Below, piece by piece: positions 1 to 4,531 of a stretch of 6,238 bases of DNA. Below the pieces are notes generated by a model. The model saw only the letters and a list, made by a program, of their open reading frames with translations, was not told where the DNA came from and searched no databases. A program made the position numbers and the translations under genes. How positions within the stretch are numbered: position 1 is the stretch's first letter; every line of letters begins with the position of its first letter. Source of the stretch: Flavobacteriales bacterium (lineage in GTDB: Bacteria; Bacteroidota; Bacteroidia; Flavobacteriales; UBA7430); contig JANXFM010000079.1 of assembly GCA_024959975.1 (NCBI GenBank), forward strand, positions 1 to 6,238, written 5' to 3'.

Positions 1-142
1 CTTTTTATATTTTACCGGAGCGGAAAAAATGAAGGTATTTTCTGATGCAAAGGAAAGCAATCAACCGCTTACGTTACCGATATCTTCATTTATTCACCAG
101 CAGCAAAAAGTACTCGAGGTATTTTGGGCAAATAACATCTGA
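1..142 (+). CDS. pgl: 6-phosphogluconolactonase, C-terminal 46 residues (partial, 5' end outside window)
   Basis: An open frame enters the window, first full codon at base 2, and stops with TGA at 140-142. The visible tail carries a FTGAEKMKVF stretch followed by LPISSF and a VLEVFWA ending. This resembles the end of 6-phosphogluconolactonases, which have a (T/S)GxxK helix start, a 'lPas' segment and a final V-x-W/F strand. The family hydrolyses 6-phosphogluconolactone to 6-phosphogluconate in the cytoplasm, and the product is the substrate of the next gene. The stop lies 2 bp before the edd start codon, so the two are almost certainly co-transcribed and probably translationally coupled. The identification rests on a short tail plus strong context. 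The catalytic part is not visible, so another sugar-phosphate enzyme of the same fold cannot be fully excluded. Confidence 0.66.
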   Translation, partial: FLYFTGAEKMKVFSDAKESNQPLTLPISSFIHQQQKVLEVFWANNI

Positions 143-144
143 TC

Positions 145-1947
145 ATGAACAAAACGATTTTAGAAGTAACACAGAGAATTGTAGATCGTAGTAAGCAAAT
201 TCGATCGCAATATTTAACTCAAATGAAGGCTTTAGCTGATGATAAAGTTTCGCGTTCTGCTTTATCATGTGGAAATATAGCACATGCTATGGCAAGTTGT
301 TCGGATACTGAAAAAGATGATTTGACCGGTGAGCATAAAGTTAATATCGGAATTATTACCGCTTATAATGACATGCTTTCTGCGCACAAAACTTATGAGG
401 ACTACCCGAAGTTAATTCGCGAGATTGCCCTCAAGTATAAATCCGTAGCCCAGGTGGCCGGTGCTGTACCCGCAATGTGTGATGGTGTTACTCAGGGTGA
501 GGCCGGTATGGATCTGTCTTTATTTAGTAGAGATGTAATTGCACTATCAACTGCCATAGGGCTTTCTCACAATATGTTTGAAGCAGGCTTGTGTTTGGGG
601 ATCTGTGATAAAATTGTGCCCGGGGAGTTAATTGGAGCATTAAAGTTTGGATACTTACCAATTATATTTGTTCCCGGAGGTCCAATGAAAACAGGAATCT
701 CTAATGACGAAAAAGCTAAAGTCCGTAGAGATTATGCTGAGGGTATCATAGACCGAACCGCTTTATTAGAATCTGAATCTAAAGCATACCACTCTTTGGG
801 AACCTGTACTTTTTATGGTACAGCGAACAGCAATCAGATGCTAATGGAGATCATGGGCATACAATTACCCGGTTCTTCTTTTGTAAATCCTGATACGCCA
901 CTTCGAACTGCTTTAACGGATCATGCAGTAAAAGTTGCTACTGAAACGACAAACTTAGGTGACAATTACAGACCGCTTTATGATATTGTTTCTGAAAAGA
1001 CGATTGTCAATGCGATCATCGGTCTTTTGGCTACAGGGGGGTCTACAAACCTCACCATTCATTTAGTTGCCATTGCCCGATCTGCTGGGATACACATTAC
1101 ATGGGATGATTTTTCAGACTTATCTGCTGTGATTCCATCATTAACTAAAATGTATCCAAACGGATCTGCTGATGTGAATTATTTTCAAGCGTCCGGAGGA
1201 ATGTCATATCTAATAAAATCTTTGCTTGAGCATGGACTTTTACATGAAGATGTTCATACCATATTAGGTAAAGGCTTACTATCTTATACGAAGGAGCCAT
1301 TCCTGAAAGATGGTGAATTGATCTGGAGAGAAGGCCCACAAAAATCTCTTGATGAATCGGTATTAACCTCGGTTGAAAATTGTTTTTCAAAGACGGGAGG
1401 CTTAAAAGTTTTAAAAGGAAATATTGGTACTTCAGTTATTAAAATTTCTGCAGTAAAAGAAGAAAACTGGATCGTTGAAGCACCTGCTATCATTTTTGAA
1501 GATCAGGAAGAGCTTTTAGAAGCGTTTAAACGAAAAGAGTTAAATAAAGATTTTATTGCCGTTGTTCGTTATCAGGGTCCTAAAGCTAAGGGTATGCCTG
1601 AGTTACACAGACTAACCCCAGTTTTAAGTATTCTTCAAAACAATGGTTACAAGGTTGCTCTTGCTACTGACGGTCGTATGTCCGGTGCTTCAGGAAAAGT
1701 TCCTGCGGCGATCCACTTGTCTCCTGAAGCAATGGATGGTGGATTACTCCCTAAATTGAAAGATGGCGACTTGCTTAGATTAGATGCTGTAAAGGGAGAA
1801 TTGATCTGTTTAAATGAAGCTGAAGTTCAAGCAAGAACAGCTCCGGAAATGCCTACCATAAACCAAGATGGTTGTGGTAGAGAATTGTTCGGAAATTTTA
1901 GAAAATTAGTCCAACCAAGTGAAGACGGTGCATCCGTATTATTTTAG
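145..1947 (+). CDS. edd: phosphogluconate dehydratase (Entner-Doudoroff)
   Basis: This 600-residue protein is full length for Edd (about 600 residues in E. coli) and belongs to the IlvD/Edd dehydratase family. It converts 6-phosphogluconate to 2-keto-3-deoxy-6-phosphogluconate (KDPG) in the cytoplasm using a labile Fe-S cluster. Diagnostic motifs are visible: MCDGVTQGEAGMDLSL (111-126), GLCLGICDK (148-156), GTCTFYGTANSNQMLMEIMG (219-238), ATGGSTN (296-302), VRYQGPKAKGMPELH (474-488) and DGRMSGASGKVPAAIHLSPE (509-528). Cys154 and Cys221 occupy the positions annotated as cluster ligands in E. coli Edd, and Cys112 is also conserved. The GTANSNQM and LPGSSFVNP segments favour Edd over dihydroxy-acid dehydratase (IlvD), as does the eda gene 6 bp downstream. 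The ATG at 145 is the first start after the upstream stop. No clear Shine-Dalgarno is present, as is usual in Bacteroidota. I see no truncation or missing key residue. Confidence 0.97.
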   Translation: MNKTILEVTQRIVDRSKQIRSQYLTQMKALADDKVSRSALSCGNIAHAMASCSDTEKDDLTGEHKVNIGIITAYNDMLSAHKTYEDYPKLIREIALKYKSVAQVAGAVPAMCDGVTQGEAGMDLSLFSRDVIALSTAIGLSHNMFEAGLCLGICDKIVPGELIGALKFGYLPIIFVPGGPMKTGISNDEKAKVRRDYAEGIIDRTALLESESKAYHSLGTCTFYGTANSNQMLMEIMGIQLPGSSFVNPDTPLRTALTDHAVKVATETTNLGDNYRPLYDIVSEKTIVNAIIGLLATGGSTNLTIHLVAIARSAGIHITWDDFSDLSAVIPSLTKMYPNGSADVNYFQASGGMSYLIKSLLEHGLLHEDVHTILGKGLLSYTKEPFLKDGELIWREGPQKSLDESVLTSVENCFSKTGGLKVLKGNIGTSVIKISAVKEENWIVEAPAIIFEDQEELLEAFKRKELNKDFIAVVRYQGPKAKGMPELHRLTPVLSILQNNGYKVALATDGRMSGASGKVPAAIHLSPEAMDGGLLPKLKDGDLLRLDAVKGELICLNEAEVQARTAPEMPTINQDGCGRELFGNFRKLVQPSEDGASVLF

Positions 1948-1953
1948 ATCATT

Positions 1954-2529
1954 ATGAGTCAGAACGGTATAAGAAAATTACTACTTGATAATCCGGTAGT
2001 TCCAGTTGTTAAAATTCAATCTTTAGAAGAGGTAGAGCCTTTAATTACTGCGCTTCAAAATAACAACATCAATTGTATTGAGATCACATTGCGTACGGAT
2101 TGTGCCGTGGAAGCAATTAAACTTGCAAAAAAATGTTGCAACGACAACTTTTCTGTTGGTGTAGGAACTGTTGTGAATACAAAACAGTTGGCTGAAGTTG
2201 TTGATGCCGAAGTTGATTTTATTGTTTTACCAGGACTTCAAAAAGATCTTGTAAGTGCCTTACAAGACATTGATATTCCATTTTTACCGGGAGTTGTGAC
2301 TCCAAGTGAAATGATGGAAGCTTTGCGATTAGGATGGGATACACTAAAATTCTTCCCTGCAAATATTGCCGGTGGATTTGGCGCACTGAAAACCTACGGA
2401 CAAGTTTTTTCCCAGATCAAGTTTTGCCCGACCGGTGGAATAACAAAAGAGAATTACCCTGAATATCTAGATCTAGAAAATGTGATCTCAGTAGGTGGTT
2501 CCTGGATTCAAAAGGATTTAAACATTTAA
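1954..2529 (+). CDS. eda: KDPG aldolase (2-dehydro-3-deoxy-phosphogluconate aldolase), short C-terminus
   Basis: This 191-residue class I aldolase has a TIM-barrel fold and splits KDPG into pyruvate and glyceraldehyde-3-phosphate, completing the pathway begun by edd 6 bp upstream. Active-site landmarks are intact. IEITLRT (42-48) holds the catalytic Glu43 and Arg47, VLPGL (91-95) corresponds to the family 'SPGL' loop, and LKFFPAN (131-137) carries the Schiff-base Lys132. PTGGI (159-163) and VGGSW (180-184) form the phosphate-binding loops. The protein ends only 7 residues after VGGSW. The E. coli enzyme (213 residues) continues roughly 27 residues there with a final helix, so about 20 residues are missing. 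No alternative frame past the stop at 2527-2529 restores a similar tail, so this looks like a genuine shorter end and not a frameshift. The related 4-hydroxy-2-oxoglutarate aldolase activity is possible, but the edd partner makes KDPG the natural substrate. Confidence 0.95.
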   Translation: MSQNGIRKLLLDNPVVPVVKIQSLEEVEPLITALQNNNINCIEITLRTDCAVEAIKLAKKCCNDNFSVGVGTVVNTKQLAEVVDAEVDFIVLPGLQKDLVSALQDIDIPFLPGVVTPSEMMEALRLGWDTLKFFPANIAGGFGALKTYGQVFSQIKFCPTGGITKENYPEYLDLENVISVGGSWIQKDLNI

Positions 2530-2533
2530 TACA

Positions 2534-3235
2534 TCATTCATTTTCCTCGTGAAATTGATAAAAAGCGGCAGGTTTACCTTTTCGTCCGGTTTTGTTGATG
2601 TTGGTGGTTTTAACAATCACCCCTTCTCTTAGGATCTGTTTCCTGAAGTTCCGTTTATCAATTTTTTTGTCTAAGACATCTTCATAAAGTTTTTGAAGTT
2701 GAGGCAAGGTGAAGTTTTTAGGAAGAAGAATAGATGACATCTTGTGATTTAATTCTTTTTTCATGAATTCCATGGCAGCATCAACAATCTGATTGTGGTC
2801 AAATGTTAAGTCCGGAATCTCATTGATGCTTGTCCAGATCACGTCATCGGCAAAATAGGATGCTTGAGGTTTAAAATCCTGAATATTGACTAATGAGATG
2901 TAACCTACAGTAACAACCCGTTCTTCCGGATTTTTCCTGAAACTTCTCAGCCATAATTGGTCTTTAGCTTGTTTAACTCTGTTTGGATCGCTAAATATGG
3001 CGAACTGTTTAAGGTATATTTCGTCTATTGAGGTTAAACTTTTTAGAATTCTTTTTGCTGCAGGGTCTAATTCTTCATCTGGTTTTATCAGGTCTCCCGG
3101 CAAGGCTGTTTGAGTTTTGCTCTTTTTTGAAGACGCATTCGGGTCCTCCTTTTTGGTAATCAATAAGACTTTTAGGGATAAATCAGAATCAAATCCAAAA
3201 ACCACACAATCTATGGATATATTTATTTTCGACAT
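2534..3235 (-). CDS. NrtR-like transcriptional regulator: degenerate Nudix domain plus winged helix
   Basis: The 233-residue protein has a Nudix-fold N-terminal region (about 1-160) and a C-terminal winged helix (about 165-230). The latter includes LLPKNFTLPQLQKLYEDVL (170-188), DKRNFRKQIL (193-202) and a basic wing GRKGKPAAFYQF (217-228), which closely fits NrtR/Nudix-related regulators. Against the Nudix box GX5EX7REUXEEXGU, the segment at 47-70 keeps the first Glu (Glu54) and Arg62. It has Ile63, Ser66 and Leu67 where the catalytic glutamates should be, and Ser69 for the Gly. Hydrolase activity is therefore unlikely and the domain probably senses a ligand. In Bacteroidota such proteins are known to control sugar-catabolism genes, and NrtR proteins elsewhere bind ADP-ribose. 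The gene faces eda tail to tail with 4 bp between stops, suggesting (by inference) control of the pgl-edd-eda operon. The ATG at 3235 is preceded by a strong predicted promoter. The ligand and targets are unknown. Confidence 0.88.
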   Translation of the reverse strand: MSKINISIDCVVFGFDSDLSLKVLLITKKEDPNASSKKSKTQTALPGDLIKPDEELDPAAKRILKSLTSIDEIYLKQFAIFSDPNRVKQAKDQLWLRSFRKNPEERVVTVGYISLVNIQDFKPQASYFADDVIWTSINEIPDLTFDHNQIVDAAMEFMKKELNHKMSSILLPKNFTLPQLQKLYEDVLDKKIDKRNFRKQILREGVIVKTTNINKTGRKGKPAAFYQFHEENE

Positions 3236-3281
3236 AACATATTTATATTATAATTAATATTTTCGAGAGTGAAACCAGAAT

Positions 3282-3302
3282 AAACGATTTCTGACAAACG
3301 AT
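3282..3302. repeat. Direct repeat AAACGAT x2, 14-bp spacing, at the predicted transcription start
   Basis: AAACGAT occurs at 3282-3288 and 3296-3302. The copies start 14 bp apart and span the predicted start site of the regulator transcript. They could be a direct-repeat operator. With only 7 bp per copy the support is weak. Confidence 0.25.
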
Positions 3303-3305
3303 GTC

Positions 3306-3337
3306 CAAAGTTAAATCATACATTCAGTATTTGCAAA
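3306..3337 (-). promoter_or_regulatory. Bacteroidetes-type promoter of the Nudix-like regulator gene
   Basis: Read on the minus strand, TTTG (3337-3334) is followed after exactly 20 bp by TAACTTTG (3313-3306). This matches the Bacteroidetes sigma consensus of a -33 TTTG and a -7 TAnnTTTG box. The predicted transcription start is near 3300, giving an AT-rich leader of about 65 bases to the ATG at 3235. No other equally good match was seen in this intergenic region. Confidence 0.72.
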
Positions 3338-3353
3338 TTGTAATACTCAATTT
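3335..3353. promoter_or_regulatory. Perfect 6-7-6 inverted repeat overlapping the -33 box (possible operator)
   Basis: AAATTG (3335-3340) and CAATTT (3348-3353) are perfect complements separated by 7 bp. The dyad overlaps the predicted -33 element of the regulator promoter, a sensible place for an autoregulatory or foreign operator. The arms are short and AT-rich, so chance is a real possibility. Confidence 0.3.
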
Positions 3354-3424
3354 TTTTCATAGTCACCTATAAATTACACGATTAGGGGAATCCAAGCCTT
3401 AAAATAGATTCACATGTACCAATT

Positions 3425-3443
3425 TGAAAAAGTAAATTTTTCA
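3425..3443. terminator. Weak AT-rich inverted repeat downstream of the thioredoxin-like gene
   Basis: TGAAAAA (3425-3431) and TTTTTCA (3437-3443) form a perfect 7-bp stem with a 5-base loop. It lies about 25 bp past the stop of the minus-strand gene ending at 3469. The stem holds only one G-C pair, so it would be a poor intrinsic terminator. It could equally be a binding site or chance. No better terminator is visible between this gene and the regulator. Confidence 0.25.
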
Positions 3444-3468
3444 GGCAGCACATGATAAACCTAAGTCT

Positions 3469-4209
3469 TTAAGGGTTACATAAACTAAAGTCTTCGATAG
3501 ACTCAATTATTTTTAATTGATAACCGTATCCACGTTCAAGATCACCAATTCCATTAAATCCATATTCAGGAAGGTAGGCGTTACCTAAATAATCTTTTGC
3601 GATAACCAATTTATTTATATGAGGGGAAAAAGCAAGAGCAGCATCCAGGTTATTGGCACATGAAAAACCAACCAGATTCCACCCTTGGTTGAGGTTAATG
3701 AAGATTTCGGGACAGTTAGATTGATTTACAGGCGTAATATAGTTTGATAAATTCTCTGTTAAGTTTGCTATTTGAGAATAATTAAAAACGGATTCAACCG
3801 TTCCGGAGGGATGAATAAGCTGACCGGAAGGATAGCCGTACTGTTCAAAAAGACTAAACAAACCTATTCCCCCCTGCTGACCGGCAATGATCGGAAAATT
3901 TGAATTGTGGTTGCTTGCAAAATTTAAACAAGATGAAGTTGATGCGTTGTAATCTACACCCAAAAAGAAAACATTACCATTGTTAGCACCGTAATATTCG
4001 TAAGCATCAGTAACCTCATCAGCAACACTATTACACAAACCACATGTGGTTGAAAAAAAATCTAAATAAATGTATTTACCCTCATTTAAAATTGAAGATG
4101 GATGAATGGCATCCCCATAAATATCCGAAAAGATCATTTCGGAAGTAAATTGAGCGAAAGCAGACAAGTTGATGAGTAAAGTGAAAAGTAGATGGAGCAG
4201 AGTTTTCAT
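3469..4209 (-). CDS. Exported thioredoxin-fold protein with C-terminal GW/NGIG repeat module
   Basis: The 246-residue protein starts with a clear signal peptide (MKTLLHLLFTLLINLSAFA, cleavage likely after Ala19 before Gln20). Residues 21-160 look like a TlpA/redoxin-type thioredoxin fold. IYLDFFSTTCGLCNSVADEV (47-66) gives the strand and a CGLC redox motif (Cys56, Cys59), VFFLGVDYN (80-88) the next strand, and GYPSGQLIHPSG (125-136) the cis-Pro region. Residues 171-241 form a second module, LNQGWNLVGF ... LVIAKDYLGNAYLP ... FNGIGDLERGYGYQLK, which occurs twice in the next minus-strand gene. Extra cysteines at 94, 166, 184 and 244 could form disulfides outside the reducing cytoplasm. There is no T9SS sorting tail, so a periplasmic or outer-membrane-associated place is inferred. 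A thiol-disulfide role is likely from the fold, and the substrate is unknown. The gene must have its own promoter, because a strong terminator precedes it, but no good match was found. Confidence 0.85.
   Translation of the reverse strand: MKTLLHLLFTLLINLSAFAQFTSEMIFSDIYGDAIHPSSILNEGKYIYLDFFSTTCGLCNSVADEVTDAYEYYGANNGNVFFLGVDYNASTSSCLNFASNHNSNFPIIAGQQGGIGLFSLFEQYGYPSGQLIHPSGTVESVFNYSQIANLTENLSNYITPVNQSNCPEIFINLNQGWNLVGFSCANNLDAALAFSPHINKLVIAKDYLGNAYLPEYGFNGIGDLERGYGYQLKIIESIEDFSLCNP
3487..3699 (-). repeat. GW/NGIG module, copy in the thioredoxin-fold protein
   Basis: About 71 residues (171-241 of the protein) carry the pattern GWN-(L/M)-(V/I)-G ... LVIAK.(Y/S).G.AYLP.(W/Y).(F/Y)NGIG....G..YQ(L/I)K. 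It matches two copies in the neighbouring large gene. Similarity is also visible in DNA, for example around 3551-3605 compared with 5280-5334, both containing runs such as AATCTTT and AGGAAGGTAGGC/CGGAAGATAGGC. This copy alone has Cys184 and Cys244 near its ends. Confidence 0.85.
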
Positions 4210-4258
4210 GGCTTACATTTTAATCTTACACAAGATAGTGAAATTTATGGGTCAACTA

Positions 4259-4301
4259 TTTCGACCAGCTTCCCGGGCTAAAGCATCTTTCGACAGGCTC
4301 A
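4259..4301. repeat. Diverged direct repeat TTTCGACCAGCTTC / TTTCGACAGGCTCA
   Basis: TTTCGACCAGCTTC (4259-4272) and TTTCGACAGGCTCA (4288-4301) start 29 bp apart and differ at a few bases. The second copy, with its continuation TTCGACAGGCTCAGATGACA, resembles a short sequence that I recall as a dispersed intergenic repeat in many Bacteroidota genomes. That resemblance is from memory and was not searched. Confidence 0.45.
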
Positions 4302-4351
4302 GATGACAATCGACAGCACCAATAGTTATTGAGACAAGATGACAATTGATA
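4301..4351. repeat. Direct repeat AGATGACAATCGACA / AGATGACAATTGATA
   Basis: The 15-base copies at 4301-4315 and 4337-4351 differ at two positions and start 36 bp apart. The second abuts the terminator stem of the large gene. The pair overlaps the end of the TTTCGAC repeat, suggesting that a short intergenic repetitive element was duplicated here and has since decayed. Confidence 0.5.
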
Positions 4352-4352
4352 T

Positions 4353-4384
4353 AAAAAAGGGCTCCGTTTTCGGAGCCCTTTTTT
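4353..4384 (-). terminator. Strong intrinsic terminator of the large T9SS-type gene
   Basis: AAAAAAGGGCTCCG (4353-4366) pairs perfectly with CGGAGCCCTTTTTT (4371-4384) around a TTTT loop. On the minus strand this gives a GGGCTCCG-AAAA-CGGAGCCC hairpin followed by a T run, 22 bp past the gene's TAA. The flanking A and T runs on both sides would let it work in either direction, but only the minus-strand gene reads into it. Confidence 0.93.
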
Positions 4385-4405
4385 TAAATTTATTTAAGGT
4401 GTTTA

Positions 4406-4531
4406 TTACTTAACAACTTTCTCTACAGTTCCATCATTGTAAATATGGAATAGAACTTTTCCGTTGAATGAATCGTTATTCAAGATTACTTCCTGACCTA
4501 AAACGTTGATCACTTTCACCAATACTCTTTC
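4406..4531 (-). other. Segment encoding the T9SS C-terminal sorting domain (variant)
   Basis: The last 41 residues contain VKVINVLGQEV, a short Asn-rich turn, GKVLFHIYNDGTVEKVVK and the stop. The VxDxLGRE and YxYDDGTVEK landmarks of type A sorting domains are recognisable, with Asn replacing the usual Asp twice (VIN for VVD, YND for YDD). Known CTDs of this sort are cleaved during export and replaced by attachment to a surface glycolipid. Confidence 0.78.

Larger units (their letters stand above)
4210..4352. other. Intergenic region with degenerate repeat copies; no recognisable promoter
   Basis: This stretch lies between the start of the thioredoxin-fold gene and the terminator of the large gene. 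It must contain the promoter of the former, yet I found no convincing TTTG/TAnnTTTG pair on the minus strand. It contains two diverged pairs of short direct repeats, described separately. There is no open frame worth calling. Confidence 0.5.

Noticed and set aside
1145..1493. Minus-strand open frames of 81 and 69 codons inside edd
   Set aside because: They lie wholly within the well-supported edd frame on the opposite strand, have no recognisable domain or start signals, and are best explained as chance frames.
145..1947. Dihydroxy-acid dehydratase (IlvD) instead of Edd
   Set aside because: Length, the GTANSNQM and LPGSSFVNP segments, the cluster-ligand positions and the pgl/eda neighbours all fit Edd.
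2500..2590. Frameshift that removed the Eda C-terminus
   Set aside because: All three frames downstream were read. None encodes a plausible Eda tail before stopping, and the sequence belongs to the convergent gene.
2570..2760. Active Nudix hydrolase (ADP-ribose pyrophosphatase type) for the 233-residue protein
   Set aside because: The catalytic glutamates of the Nudix box are replaced, and a full winged helix follows (encoded here), so a regulator is the better reading.
3236..3468. Riboswitch or small RNA in the regulator upstream region
   Set aside because: The region is AT-rich with only weak short stems and no recognisable conserved riboswitch core. The leader after the predicted start is only about 65 bases.
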